Shown: positions 9,091-18,656, numbered from the stretch's first letter. The stretch is DNA of 64,000 bases from CAVSCD01 sp963726335 (GCA_963726335.1 CAVSCD010000004.1:310001-374000); one strand, 5' to 3'. Notes: generated from the sequence alone by a model not told the origin. A program made the numbers and translations.

Positions 9091-10221
9091 ATGAACGGCG
9101 AGGCGCTGACCAACCCGGCCCTCGGCATTTTCCTCTTCACGCTCGGCGGCCTGGCGGGAGCGATTTTTTACCTGCCGTTCAAGAAGGTCACAAAATGGGC
9201 CTGGGAGAGCTACTGGATGGTCTACGCGATCATCGGGCTGCTCGTCGTGCCCTGGGCCCTGGCCCTGACGACTTCGCCCAACGTGTTCACCGTGCTCGGC
9301 GCGGCGCCGAAAAGCGAGATCTGGTTCTGCTTTCTGGGCGGCGCCGCCTGGGGCTTCGGCGGGTTGACTTGGGGGCTGATGATCCGGTATCTCGGTGTGG
9401 GCCTGGGCCTGGCGATCGGCGCCGGGCTCACTTCCGCTTGCGGCACGCTGGTCCCGATGATCATCAAGGGCACGGTCGGCCGGTTGTTGAGTCCCGGCTC
9501 GGGCGTCGTCTCGTTGGCCGCTGTTCTCATCTCGCTGGCGGGGATCGTCAGCGTCGGGCTGGCCGGCAGGTCCAAGGAGCGGGAGCTCTCGGACGAACAG
9601 AAAAAGTCGGCCGTCGCCGAGTTCAACTTCAAGAAGGGGCTTCTCGTGGCCGTTTTCTCGGGCGTGATGAGCTCCGCCCTGGGGTTCGGCCTCCAGGCTG
9701 GCGGGACGATCGAGAGCCTGGCCCTGACGACGGCTCCCGCGACCCCCGGCATCTGGAAGGGCATGCCAGTGCTCGCCGTGGCGCTTCTCGGCGGGTTCGT
9801 CGTGAACTCCCTGTGGTGTCTGCTCCTCAACCTGAAGAACAAGAGCGCCGGAGACTATGTCGGCGTCAAGGGCACATCGCTCTCCAGGAACTATATTTTC
9901 GCGGCCCTGGCGGGATTGATCTGGTGCTCGCAGTTCATCTGCTTCAAGACCGGCCAGCCGGCCATGGGCAAGACGGATTACGTCGGCTGGGCCGTGTTGA
10001 TGGCCAGCCAGATCCTGTTCGGGTCGCTGCTCGGGATCGCCCTCGGCGAATGGAGGCGGACGGGCCGCCGCACCCGGGCTCTCCTCGCGGCGGGCATCAT
10101 CCTGCTCGTATCGTCGAGTATCGTCGCCGGTTACGGCTCCAAGCTGGCCCAGCGCGAGGCCGCCGGGCACCCCATGGCTTGCGCCGCGGCTTGCGGCACC
10201 GGAGCCCTGCAGGTAGAATAA
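9091..10221 (+). CDS. rhaT: L-rhamnose/proton symporter RhaT-type
   Basis: A 376-residue membrane protein with about ten hydrophobic segments. It matches RhaT in GGLAGAIFYLPFKKVTKWAWESYW at the N-terminus, WGFGGLTWGLMIRYLGVGLG near residue 90 and WCSQFICFKTGQPAMG near 275. The family imports L-rhamnose with protons across the inner membrane. GAGGAT precedes the ATG. It is co-directional with rhaA and separated from it by 25 bases, so the two form an operon. The C-terminal extension ACAAACGTGALQVE is alanine/cysteine-rich. A tRNA-Ser gene begins 10 bases after the stop and may be cotranscribed. Confidence 0.92.
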   Translation: MNGEALTNPALGIFLFTLGGLAGAIFYLPFKKVTKWAWESYWMVYAIIGLLVVPWALALTTSPNVFTVLGAAPKSEIWFCFLGGAAWGFGGLTWGLMIRYLGVGLGLAIGAGLTSACGTLVPMIIKGTVGRLLSPGSGVVSLAAVLISLAGIVSVGLAGRSKERELSDEQKKSAVAEFNFKKGLLVAVFSGVMSSALGFGLQAGGTIESLALTTAPATPGIWKGMPVLAVALLGGFVVNSLWCLLLNLKNKSAGDYVGVKGTSLSRNYIFAALAGLIWCSQFICFKTGQPAMGKTDYVGWAVLMASQILFGSLLGIALGEWRRTGRRTRALLAAGIILLVSSSIVAGYGSKLAQREAAGHPMACAAACGTGALQVE

Positions 10222-10231
10222 TAAGACCCGC

Positions 10232-10317
10232 GGAGGGATGGCCGAGTGGTTGAAGGCGGCGGTCTTGAAAACCGCTTTCCGGTCTCCGGAACGGGGGTTC
10301 GAATCCCTCTCCCTCCG
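10232..10317 (+). tRNA. tRNA-Ser (anticodon UGA)
   Basis: An 86-nt type II tRNA. The acceptor arm GGAGGGA pairs with TCCCTCC. The anticodon loop CTTGAAA has TGA at 10266-10268, between GCGGT and ACCGC. A long variable arm and the T-loop GGTTCGAATCC are present. CCA is not encoded; ACC follows the discriminator G. It starts 10 nt after the rhaT stop. Confidence 0.95.
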
Positions 10318-10325
10318 ACCTTATC

Positions 10326-10571
10326 CGCAGACACTGACCTTATTCGAGCCCTCCCCTGATTAGCAGGGGAGGTAGGTGGGGTTAATAAAATACGAAGAAA
10401 GTCTTGGGAGTGTCTGCGGGCTATCTGACACTGACCTTATTCGAGCCCTCCCCTGATTAGCAGGGGAGGTAGGTGGGGTTAATAAAATACGAAGAAAGTC
10501 TTGGGAGTGTCTGCGGGCTATCTGACACTGACCTTATCGGATCCTCCCCTGATATCCAGCAGGGGAGGTCG
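10326..10571 (+). repeat. 97-bp tandem repeat (two full copies plus a partial) with nested hairpins
   Basis: This fills the 313 bases between the two tRNA-Ser genes. The unit starting ACACTGACCTTATTCGAGCC repeats exactly at 10331, 10428 and 10525 (period 97). The third copy is diverged and ends near 10571. Each unit has an inner hairpin, CCTCCCCT-GATTAGC-AGGGGAGG (10350-10372). The first copy is closed by the outer arms CGCAGACACT (10326-10335) and AGTGTCTGCG (10409-10418). A diverged single copy at 37731-37823 keeps both stems through paired changes. No coding potential is evident. Confidence 0.85.
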
Positions 10572-10602
10572 GCGGGAGGCGCTTTCCCGTGGTCCCCAAA
10601 CG

Positions 10603-10611
10603 TGCTAGAAT
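10603..10611 (+). promoter_or_regulatory. Extended -10 element upstream of tRNA-Ser(GCU)
   Basis: TGC plus TAGAAT (10606-10611), 19 nt before the mature tRNA 5' end. The -35 region (TTTCCC, about 10583) is weak. Confidence 0.4.
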
Positions 10612-10630
10612 ACCATCGCCTCAACGGCGC

Positions 10631-10724
<94 letters not shown>

Positions 10725-10873
10725 GTTCAAACCTTGATGTCCGGAAATCATCTCCGGTCTTTATCGACGATAATCGCCTCTGCCGCCCACGGAGCCGTCC
10801 TCCTTCTGTAAAATAGGGCTTGTCTTCGGCTCCTCTCATTTAATAAGATAACGTGCACCGAGAGGAGGAGAGC

Positions 10874-13800
10874 ATGAAAAATACCATCATTTGGGCCGCG
10901 ATCATCCTGGCGGGAGGCGCGGCATTATCATCGTGCCGCGCCAAGGTCGAAGGCGACCTGGTCGCGGACGTCGCGAGGCTCTTCGCCGACCCGCCGGCCG
11001 AATACCGGAGCGCTCCTCTCTGGGTCTGGAATACCCGGGTCACCAAAACGCAGATCGAAACCCAGTTGGCCGATTTCCAGGCCCACGGGATCGGCGGCGT
11101 CTTTATTCATCCCCGGCCCGGTCTGGTCACACCCTACCTTTCGGACGAGTGGTTCGACCTCTGCCGTCACGCCGTCGAAACCGGCAAGCGCTTGGGCATG
11201 AAGGTCTGGATCTACGACGAGAACTCTTACCCCTCCGGTTTCGCCGGCGGCCACGTGCCCGCCGAGATGCCGGATTCAGCCGGGCTCGGGCTGCGGCTGA
11301 CCCGCGCCGCCGAGCTGCCCGCCGGGTTTTCGGACAAACCCCTGGCCGTCATGCGGAAGTCCGGCGCGGATTTTGAGGATATCACCGACAAGGCTCAGGC
11401 GGCCGGTGCCGCCGCCGCCTTCGGCCCCGGCGAATATTACATCTTCGAGCTCCGGAAAGCCGATCCCTCGCCCTGGTACGGCGGCTTTACGTATGTCGAC
11501 GTGATGCGCCGCGACGTCACCGAAAAATTCCTCGACCTGACCCTGAATGCCTACAAGCGCGCCGTCGGCGCCGAGTTCGGCCTGACCGTCCCGGGGAGCT
11601 TCCAGGACGAGGCCCACCTGGCGCCCGTCTCGGGGAGGGACATCGTCAACTACTCGGCCGGGCTTCTGGACAGGTTCCAGAAGACATGGGGCTACGACCT
11701 CCGGCCGCACCTTCCGGCCCTCTACGAGGAGACGGGGGATTGGCGCTCGATCCGTCACGACTTTTACGCGACCGTCCTCGAGCTGTTCATCGAAGGCTGG
11801 GCCAAGCCCTACAGCGAATACTGCGAAGCCAACAATCTCTGGTTCACCGGCCATTACTTCGAGCACGAATGGCCGAGGCCGAACATGACGCCGGATTACC
11901 TGGCCATGGCCGCCTACTCGCACATGCCGGGAATCGATGTCCTGATGAACCAGTGGGCGTCCGGCCCGCACGACCAGTTCGGCAACGCCAGGCCCCCCAA
12001 AGAGATCCGGAGCGCCGCCAACCAGCTTGGCCGGGCGCGGACCATGTCGGAAACCTACGGCGCGGGAGGCTGGGACCTGACATTCTTCGACCAGAAGAGG
12101 ATCGCCGACTGGGAGTTCGCCCTGGGCGTCAATTTCATCAACCAGCATCTCTCCTATGTCACCATCGTCGGCGCCCGCAAGCGCGACCACCCGCAGTCGT
12201 TCTCCTATCATGAACCCTGGTGGCCCGCCTACAAGGTCATGGGAGATTACCTGGGCCGTCTCTCCGTGGCCATGAGCCGGGGCCGCCAGGTCAACAGGGT
12301 CCTCGTCCTCGAGCCGTCGACGTCGGCCTGGCTGTACTATACCCCCGAGGCCGAGGACGACCGGGTGAAAGCGATCGGCGAACGGTTCACGACCTTCCTC
12401 AACAGTCTGGAAGCGAACCATGTCGAGTACGATCTGGGCAGCGAGGATATGCTCCGTAACCACGGGCGGGCGGAAGCCAAGAAGCTCGTCGTGGGAGAGC
12501 GGCGCTACGACGTCGTCGTCATCGCTCCCGGGACGCAGAACCTCGAGGCGTCGACGGTGGAGCTGCTGTCTCAGCACCTGGCCGCGGGCGGGCGCGTCCT
12601 GAGCCTGGCCGATGGTCCGGCCTTCGTCAGCGGGAAAGCTTCCGACGCGGCCGCGAATTTCGCCGCCAGCCATCCGAAAACCTGGACAGGGCTTTCGGAC
12701 GCGGACGGCCTCCGCGAGCTCGTCCGCGTCACCGCCGAGGATATCGAATTCGCCGACTTGGCCGGCGATACGTCGATGTTCTTCCACCACCGGCGGCTGC
12801 TGGCCGACGGCCAGCTGGTCTTTCTGGCGAACATCAGTCCCGACAAGCCCATGAGCGGGCGGTTCATCGCCAAGGGCAGGTCGGCCGCGACCTGGGATCC
12901 GTTCACGGGAGCCTCGCTGCCTTTCGCCTGCCGTGTCGTGAGGGGCCGGGCGTCCGTGAGCTTCGAGCTGCCTCCCGGCGGGAGCGCCCTGTTCAGTCTG
13001 CGCCCGGAGAAAGGGCGGCCGGCCGCGGCCGGCTCCCTCGACCGGACAGAGGTGGCCGCGGATTCCCCGGTCGATGTCCAACCGGCCGCGGCCAATGTCC
13101 TGACCATCGACTACTGCGACCTTCGTTTGGGCGGCCGCCTGGAAAAGGACCTCTATTTTTACGACGCCCAGCGAAAGGCCTTCGCCCATCATGGACTCCA
13201 GGCCAACCCCTGGGACAGCGCCGTTCAATTTAAAACGAACATCCTCGACCTCGATCGGTTCGCGCCCGGTTCGGGGTTTGAGGCGACCTTCTGGTTCGAC
13301 GCGGCTCCCGGGGTGGATTTTGATTCGCTCCGCCTGGTGGTCGAGCGGCCGGATCTCTATAGTGTGGCGGTCAACGGAACCCGGGCCGAGCCGCTGGACA
13401 AGGAGTGGTGGCTCGACGAAGGCTTTGGCGTCTTCGAGCTGGGCCGCCTGGCGCGCCCGGGGAAGAACAGCATAACGCTCGACAGCCGTCCGTTCACGAT
13501 CTTCAGCGAGATCGAATCGGTTTATGTTCTCGGGAATTTCGGCCTGGAAAGCCGCGCCACCGGATTTCAGATGGTCCCCCAGAAGCCGTTCGCCCTGGGG
13601 GCCTGGTCGGAGCAGGGGAGGCCGTTCTATGGCGGCGGCGTCAGCTACGTCAAGAGCTTCGAAATCGCCGCGCCGGCGGCCGGCGGTGACCGGTATTTCA
13701 TCAAGCTCGGGAACTGGCTGGGGTCGGTGGCCGAAGTCAGGGTGGGCGACCGAACCGCCGGGTTCGTGGCCTTCGCCCCTTACGAAATCGATATCACGGA

Positions 13801-14017
13801 TCTCCTGAGCCCCGGCCGGAATACCGTCTCCGTGACCGTCTTCGGCACGCTCAAGAACACGCTGGGGCCGCATCACAACAGCCCCGTCCTCGGTACGGCC
13901 TGGCCCGGCATGTTCCAAAAAGGCGCGGCCGGCGGATATCCTCCCGGGTCGGGATACAGCGTCCTGGGATATGGCCTGTTCGAAGATTTCCGGTTGCTGC
14001 GCGCGGGTGCGAAATAG
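10874..14017 (+). CDS. GH106-type alpha-L-rhamnosidase-like lipoprotein
   Basis: A 1047-residue exported glycosidase candidate. The N-terminus MKNTIIWAAIILAGGAALSSC is a lipoprotein signal with a lipobox ending at Cys21. The catalytic region resembles GH106 rhamnosidases: APLWVWNTRVTKTQIETQLADF near the start, GIGGVFIHPRPGL, VWIYDENSYPSGFAGG and a later FTGHYFEHEWPRP segment. C-terminal beta-sandwich domains follow (GNWLGSVAEVRVG near residue 950). The start is the ATG at 10874, preceded by GAGGAGGAG; an upstream in-frame GTG at 10853 is less likely. Together with the GH78 gene and rhaA/rhaT it points to use of rhamnose-bearing polysaccharides. The exact substrate is unknown. Confidence 0.8.
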   Translation: MKNTIIWAAIILAGGAALSSCRAKVEGDLVADVARLFADPPAEYRSAPLWVWNTRVTKTQIETQLADFQAHGIGGVFIHPRPGLVTPYLSDEWFDLCRHAVETGKRLGMKVWIYDENSYPSGFAGGHVPAEMPDSAGLGLRLTRAAELPAGFSDKPLAVMRKSGADFEDITDKAQAAGAAAAFGPGEYYIFELRKADPSPWYGGFTYVDVMRRDVTEKFLDLTLNAYKRAVGAEFGLTVPGSFQDEAHLAPVSGRDIVNYSAGLLDRFQKTWGYDLRPHLPALYEETGDWRSIRHDFYATVLELFIEGWAKPYSEYCEANNLWFTGHYFEHEWPRPNMTPDYLAMAAYSHMPGIDVLMNQWASGPHDQFGNARPPKEIRSAANQLGRARTMSETYGAGGWDLTFFDQKRIADWEFALGVNFINQHLSYVTIVGARKRDHPQSFSYHEPWWPAYKVMGDYLGRLSVAMSRGRQVNRVLVLEPSTSAWLYYTPEAEDDRVKAIGERFTTFLNSLEANHVEYDLGSEDMLRNHGRAEAKKLVVGERRYDVVVIAPGTQNLEASTVELLSQHLAAGGRVLSLADGPAFVSGKASDAAANFAASHPKTWTGLSDADGLRELVRVTAEDIEFADLAGDTSMFFHHRRLLADGQLVFLANISPDKPMSGRFIAKGRSAATWDPFTGASLPFACRVVRGRASVSFELPPGGSALFSLRPEKGRPAAAGSLDRTEVAADSPVDVQPAAANVLTIDYCDLRLGGRLEKDLYFYDAQRKAFAHHGLQANPWDSAVQFKTNILDLDRFAPGSGFEATFWFDAAPGVDFDSLRLVVERPDLYSVAVNGTRAEPLDKEWWLDEGFGVFELGRLARPGKNSITLDSRPFTIFSEIESVYVLGNFGLESRATGFQMVPQKPFALGAWSEQGRPFYGGGVSYVKSFEIAAPAAGGDRYFIKLGNWLGSVAEVRVGDRTAGFVAFAPYEIDITDLLSPGRNTVSVTVFGTLKNTLGPHHNSPVLGTAWPGMFQKGAAGGYPPGSGYSVLGYGLFEDFRLLRAGAK

Positions 14018-14100
14018 CGCGCCGGCCAAACGCTTCGGTGACCGGGCGCGGCCGCCTCTGAGCGTCGCCTTATTCTGGAACCGATAGAGAAGGATAGAGC

Positions 14101-14736
14101 ATGGGCCTCAGCTTATGGCTGTCGATCAGCGTGATCGCCGTATCGGCGGCGTTCGCCGTCGCCGGGGCTTATCAGAAATCTCGGTTCACCCACTACGCTT
14201 TCAAGCCCCTGACCATGATCCTGATCATGTCCCTGGCCTGGGACAGGGCGAACGATGCCTCCCAGCCGTACGGCTATCTCATCCTCGCCGGACTTTGCCT
14301 CGGCCTGGTCGGCGATGTCGCGTTGATGCTCCCGGGAAAATGGTTCCGGCAGGGCATGGCGGCCTTCGGAGCGGGCCATATTTTCTATAGCGTTGGTTTC
14401 GCTCTGGGAACAAGAGTGTTCAGTCTGCCCGCACTGGCCGCCCTCGGCGCTTGGGGAGCCGCCGTCTATCTCGTGCTCCGTCCCGGGCTCGGCCGATTTC
14501 AACTCCCGGTTATGGCGTACATGGCCATCGCCGTCCTGATGGCCTGGCTGGGCGTCTGCCGTTATCTGACTTTCCTTGAAACGAAGAGCCTGTTCGTCCT
14601 CGCCGGCGCGCTTCTTTTCCTTTTTTCGGACTCAGCGAACGGGTTCAAGAGATTTCGGAAGCCGTTCCGGGCGGCGGAATTTCTGGTCCTTCCGCCGTAC
14701 TTCGCGGCCCAGCTGCTGTTCGCCCTTTCGATCTGA
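14101..14736 (+). CDS. YhhN / lysoplasmalogenase-family membrane protein
   Basis: A 211-residue polytopic membrane protein with about seven or eight short hydrophobic helices and small loops. The family features FKPLTMILIMSLAW (residues 34-47) and GLCLGLVGDVALML (64-77) match YhhN/TMEM86, whose animal members cleave the vinyl-ether bond of lysoplasmalogens. The role in bacteria is less certain. AAGGATAGAGC precedes the ATG. It stands between the GH106 gene and the DUF1846 operon, which has its own promoter. Confidence 0.8.
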   Translation: MGLSLWLSISVIAVSAAFAVAGAYQKSRFTHYAFKPLTMILIMSLAWDRANDASQPYGYLILAGLCLGLVGDVALMLPGKWFRQGMAAFGAGHIFYSVGFALGTRVFSLPALAALGAWGAAVYLVLRPGLGRFQLPVMAYMAIAVLMAWLGVCRYLTFLETKSLFVLAGALLFLFSDSANGFKRFRKPFRAAEFLVLPPYFAAQLLFALSI

Positions 14737-14790
14737 CCGGGCCGTTAGCCTCTTGCTCTCGGCCAGGACGCGGTCAACGTGTCCGGAGCG

Positions 14791-14819
14791 TTGACAGGGC
14801 CATGCTCATAAGATAGAGT
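14791..14819 (+). promoter_or_regulatory. Promoter of the DUF1846-to-ATP-grasp operon
   Basis: A consensus TTGACA (14791-14796), a 17-nt spacer and TAGAGT (14814-14819). The predicted start near 14826 lies downstream of the TTG at 14822, which supports the GTG at 14852 as the DUF1846 start. Confidence 0.55.
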
Positions 14820-14851
14820 TTTTGCGGAAACTCGCTGACTGTGAGGCTCAT

Positions 14852-16372
14852 GTGATCAACGGAAAAACAGGCTTCGACAACGACAGCTATCTCGCCCAGC
14901 AGACGGACGCCATCCTGAAACGCGTGGACAGGTTCAACAACAAGCTCTACCTGGAATTCGGCGGCAAGCTCCTTTTCGACTATCACGCCGCCAGGGTGCT
15001 CCCCGGCTACGATCCGAACGTCAAGATGAAGCTTCTCCAGAAGCTCAAGGACAAGGCCGACGTCCTTCTCTGCATCTATGCCGGAGACATCGAAAAACGG
15101 AAGGTGCGGGCGGACTTCGGAATCACCTACGACGTGGACGCCCTGAAGCTCATCGACGACCTGTCCGACTGGGGGATCGCCGTCACGGGCGTCGTCATCA
15201 CCCGGTTCGACGACCAGGCGTCGGTCAGGATCTTCAGGAACAAGCTGGAGAGGCGAGGCATCCGTGTCTACACTCACCGGTTCACCAAGGGCTACCCGAC
15301 CGACATCGACCTCATCGTGAGCGACGAAGGCTACGGCGCCAACGAATATGTCGAAGCCCTCCAGCCGCTGGTCATCGTCACCGGGCCGGGCCCGGGAAGC
15401 GGCAAGCTGGCGACCTGTCTCAGCCAGCTCTACCACGAGCACAAGCGGGGGATCCAACCCGGCTACGCCAAGTTCGAGACCTTTCCCATCTGGAACCTGC
15501 CCTTGAAACATCCCGTCAACGTCGCCTATGAGGCCGCCACCGCGGATATCGGCGACTTCAACATGGTCGACCCGTTCCACCTCGAGGCCTGCGGCGTCTC
15601 GACGGTCAACTACAACCGCGACGTCGAGGTGTTTCCTGTGCTCAAAAGGATCCTGGAGAAGATCACCGGCCGGGAGTCGATCTACCGCTCCCCCACGGAC
15701 ATGGGAGTCAACTCGGCCGGCTGTGCCATTACCGACGACGCAGTCGTCCGCGAGGCCGCGAAGCAAGAGCTCATCCGGCGTTTTTTCCGCTACTCCTGCG
15801 AATACATCATGGGCTTCACCGACAGGGAAACAGTCCAGAGGTCCGAGCTTCTGATGAAAGAGCTCGGCGTCAAGCCCGAGGACCGGCCGGTCGTGGCCGC
15901 CGCCCGGCAGGCCGCCGAAGAGGCCAGGCTGACCGGAAAGGGCAATGACGGGATCTATTGCGGGGCGGCGATCGAACTGGGCGGCGGCGTCATCATCAAA
16001 GGCAAGAATTCCCCCCTGATGCACGCGGCCTCGAGCCTCGTTTTGAACGCCGTCAAACGGCTGGCCGAGGTCCCGGACAGGCTTCACCTTCTCTCGCCCG
16101 CCATCGTCGACTCGGTCGGGAATCTCAAGCAGAAGATCCTCGGAGCCAAGTCCGTCAGCCTGGACGTCGAGGAGGTCCTGATCAGCCTCAGCATCAACGC
16201 TTCGGCTAACCCGACCGCCGAGTTGGCCCTGGAGAAGCTGGGCGAGCTGCGCGGCCGCGAGGTCCACCTGACGCACATTCCGACGCCCGGTGACGAGGCC
16301 GGGCTCCGGCGGCTGGGCGTCAACCTGACGAGCGATCCCAGCTTCTCGAGCAAGAACCTGTTCGTCCGATGA
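14852..16372 (+). CDS. DUF1846 (UPF0371) protein
   Basis: A 506-residue cytoplasmic protein matching DUF1846. It has TGFDNDSYLAQQ at the start, FNNKLYLEFGGKLLFDYHAARVLPGYDP near residue 30, VTGPGPGSGKLATCLSQLYHEHKRG near 185 (a P-loop-like glycine-rich segment) and SPTDMGVNSAGCAITDD near 280. The family is structurally known but its reaction is not established. The GTG at 14852 is preferred over the TTG at 14822: GAGG lies 5 bases upstream of it, family proteins start close to GFDN, and the promoter position agrees. The stop overlaps the next gene (ATGA). Confidence 0.9.
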   Translation: MINGKTGFDNDSYLAQQTDAILKRVDRFNNKLYLEFGGKLLFDYHAARVLPGYDPNVKMKLLQKLKDKADVLLCIYAGDIEKRKVRADFGITYDVDALKLIDDLSDWGIAVTGVVITRFDDQASVRIFRNKLERRGIRVYTHRFTKGYPTDIDLIVSDEGYGANEYVEALQPLVIVTGPGPGSGKLATCLSQLYHEHKRGIQPGYAKFETFPIWNLPLKHPVNVAYEAATADIGDFNMVDPFHLEACGVSTVNYNRDVEVFPVLKRILEKITGRESIYRSPTDMGVNSAGCAITDDAVVREAAKQELIRRFFRYSCEYIMGFTDRETVQRSELLMKELGVKPEDRPVVAAARQAAEEARLTGKGNDGIYCGAAIELGGGVIIKGKNSPLMHAASSLVLNAVKRLAEVPDRLHLLSPAIVDSVGNLKQKILGAKSVSLDVEEVLISLSINASANPTAELALEKLGELRGREVHLTHIPTPGDEAGLRRLGVNLTSDPSFSSKNLFVR

Positions 16373-18156
16373 GACAGGCCATGACCGGATCGACCGCGGG
16401 ACACGGCCCGGCAAGGTCCTTGGGCGCGGCGCTGGCGATGGCGCTGGCATTCAGCCTCTTGGCAGTCGCCGGAGACTACAGGCCTCTTGATTCCAAGCTG
16501 AGGTTCGACGTCTCGTTCGCCGCGGTAACGACGCCCGGGCCGGTCGACGGCCGCCTCCTGCTTCTCATCTCTGCGGACGGCGGGGAGGAGCCCCGTTTCC
16601 AGATCAGCGACGGACCGGGGACGCAGCTCGTGTTCGGCGCCGATGTCGACAGCCTGAAGCCGGGAGAGTCGGCCGCGATCGACGGTACGGCGTTCGGCTA
16701 TCCCTTGGCATCGCTGGCTGAGCTCCCCCCCGGTGAATACTGGGTCCAGGCGCTGATCAACCGTTATGAGGCGTTCTGCCGGTCGGACGGACACGCGGTC
16801 AAGCTTCCCCCGGACCGGGGAGAGGGCCAGCAGTGGAACCGGAAGCCCGGGAATCTTTTCAGCCGGCCGGCCAAGATGCGGCTCGACCCCCGGAAAGAAG
16901 AGACGCACAGGATCATCCTCGACCAGGTCATCCCCGAGATCCCCGAACCCCCCGAGACGAAATATATCAAGCATCTCAAGATCCAGAGCCGGCTCCTCAG
17001 CGAATTTTGGGGCCGGCCGATGTTCCTCGGCGCGCATGTCCTCCTGCCGGAGGGTTTCGACCGCCATCCCGAAGCGCGCTATCCCCTGATCGTCTTCCAC
17101 GGCCATTTCCCTTACACTTTCGGCGGTTTCCGTGAGTCGGCGCCCGACCCCGATCTCAAGCCCGAGTACAGCGAGCGCTTCAAGATCGAAGGATACAACA
17201 GGATTGAACAGGAATACGCCCACGAATTTTACAGGTACTGGACGGCCGACGACACCCCGCGCTTCCTGATCATCGAGGTGCAGCACGCCAACCCGTACTA
17301 TGATGATTCTTATGCCGTCAACTCCGCCAACCTCGGACCGTACGGGGATGCCATCACTTACGAGCTCATCCCCGAGGTCGAAAAGAGATTCCGCGGGATC
17401 GGGCAGGGCTGGGCCAGGTTCCTTTACGGCGGCTCTACGGGAGGCTGGGAGGCGCTCGGGGTCCAGGTCTTTTACCCCGACGAATACAACGGCTGCTGGG
17501 CCGCCTGCCCGGACCCGATCGATTTCCGGGCCTACACGGTCGTCAATATCTACGAGCACAGGAACGCGTATTATGCCGACAGTCGGTGGAAGCGGACGCC
17601 CCGGCCCGGCCAGCGCAATCACCTGGGCGAGGTGCTGACGACCCTCGAGCAAGCGAACCACAGGGAGCTCGCGCTGGGAACGCGCTCCCGTTCGGGCGAC
17701 CAATGGGATATCTGGGAGGCGGTTTTTTCACCTGTCGGCGAAGACGGTTATCCGAAGCGGATCTGGGACAAGCTGACGGGGGAGATCGACCCGCAGGTGG
17801 CGGCCTACTGGCGGGAGCGCTACGATCTCCGGCACATCCTGGAGCGGGACTGGAAGAAACTCGGGCCCAAGCTCGCCGGGAAGATCCACATCTATTGCGG
17901 CGATATGGACAACTACTACTTGAACAACGCCGTCTATCTCATGGAGGATTTCCTGAGGGGAACTGCAGACCCGATCTACGGCGGCGAAGTGGCCTACGGC
18001 GACCGCGCCGAGCACTGCTGGAACGGCGACCCGGCGCGTCCGAACGCCATTTCCCGGCTGCGCTATCATCAGCTGCACATCCCCAAAATCATGGACAGGA
18101 TCCGGGAATCCGCGCCGCCGGGGTCCGACCTCACATCGTGGAGGCATCCGCGTTGA
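16369..18156 (+). CDS. Exported esterase-like alpha/beta-hydrolase
   Basis: A 595-residue protein with an N-terminal signal or anchor segment (residues 16-33, SLGAALAMALAFSLLAVA). An immunoglobulin-like N-terminal part is followed by a putative esterase fold from about residue 215. That fold contains YPLIVFHGHFPYTFGG, the nucleophile-elbow-like LYGGSTGGWEALG near residue 355 (Ser in GGSTG) and a C-terminal EHCWNG His near residue 550. The substrate is unknown; acyl groups on sugars would fit the glycan-degrading neighbourhood. Its ATG overlaps the DUF1846 stop, and its own stop overlaps the ogt start, so translation is coupled on both sides. Confidence 0.65.
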   Translation: MRQAMTGSTAGHGPARSLGAALAMALAFSLLAVAGDYRPLDSKLRFDVSFAAVTTPGPVDGRLLLLISADGGEEPRFQISDGPGTQLVFGADVDSLKPGESAAIDGTAFGYPLASLAELPPGEYWVQALINRYEAFCRSDGHAVKLPPDRGEGQQWNRKPGNLFSRPAKMRLDPRKEETHRIILDQVIPEIPEPPETKYIKHLKIQSRLLSEFWGRPMFLGAHVLLPEGFDRHPEARYPLIVFHGHFPYTFGGFRESAPDPDLKPEYSERFKIEGYNRIEQEYAHEFYRYWTADDTPRFLIIEVQHANPYYDDSYAVNSANLGPYGDAITYELIPEVEKRFRGIGQGWARFLYGGSTGGWEALGVQVFYPDEYNGCWAACPDPIDFRAYTVVNIYEHRNAYYADSRWKRTPRPGQRNHLGEVLTTLEQANHRELALGTRSRSGDQWDIWEAVFSPVGEDGYPKRIWDKLTGEIDPQVAAYWRERYDLRHILERDWKKLGPKLAGKIHIYCGDMDNYYLNNAVYLMEDFLRGTADPIYGGEVAYGDRAEHCWNGDPARPNAISRLRYHQLHIPKIMDRIRESAPPGSDLTSWRHPR

Positions 18157-18656
18157 CATCACTATCGGCCTGGTGCCAGTCGCCGATCGGACCGATCAAG
18201 ATCACAGGGACCGCAAACGCCATATCGGAGATCGTCTTCGCCCGGCGGAGCGATCCGGTCCACGGCCGGACGCCCGACGAACTGATGCCGGCGGTGCGGC
18301 AGCTCGAGGAGTATTTCCGCGGCGAAAGGCGGGAATTCACGGTCAGGCTCGCTGCTGCCGGGACTGTTTTTCAACAGAGAGTCTGGGCCGAGCTCGGAAA
18401 GATACCATTTGGCGCCACGGCGACCTACGGCGGGATCGCCGCCTCGATGGACATGCCCGGGGCCGCCAGGGCCGTCGGCCGGGCGAACCATCTCAACCCC
18501 GTTGCGATCGTCATCCCGTGTCATCGCGTCATCGGCGCCAATTCGGAATTGACGGGATATGGCGGGGGCCTGTGGCGGAAGCGATGGCTTCTGGAGCACG
18601 AAAGGTCCGTGGCGTTGATAGGGGCGCCTGCCGCCGCGCCGGCGCGGCCGGAATAG
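18153..18656 (+). CDS. ogt: Methylated-DNA--protein-cysteine methyltransferase
   Basis: A 167-residue suicide DNA-repair protein that transfers O6-methyl groups from guanine to its own cysteine. The active-site motif PCHRVIG lies near residue 120. Upstream of it are FQQRVWAELGKIPFG and the helix-turn-helix region ATYGGIA with VGRANHLNPVAIVI; GYGGGLWRKRWLLEHE follows. The start is taken as the TTG at 18153, overlapping the esterase stop as TTGA, because GGAGG sits eight bases upstream; a GTG at 18138 is an alternative. It has no obvious link to the functions of its operon partners. Confidence 0.93.
   Translation: MTSLSAWCQSPIGPIKITGTANAISEIVFARRSDPVHGRTPDELMPAVRQLEEYFRGERREFTVRLAAAGTVFQQRVWAELGKIPFGATATYGGIAASMDMPGAARAVGRANHLNPVAIVIPCHRVIGANSELTGYGGGLWRKRWLLEHERSVALIGAPAAAPARPE

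Noticed and set aside
10326..10571. Possible CRISPR array
   Set aside because: The unit is one continuous 97-bp repeat with no variable spacers, and no cas genes are present.
11276..14029. 917-codon open frame on the minus strand opposite the GH106 gene
   Set aside because: It is an antisense shadow of a high-GC gene; composition is biased to Pro/Arg/Gly/Asp, no motif is recognisable, and the plus-strand gene has a signal peptide and ribosome site.
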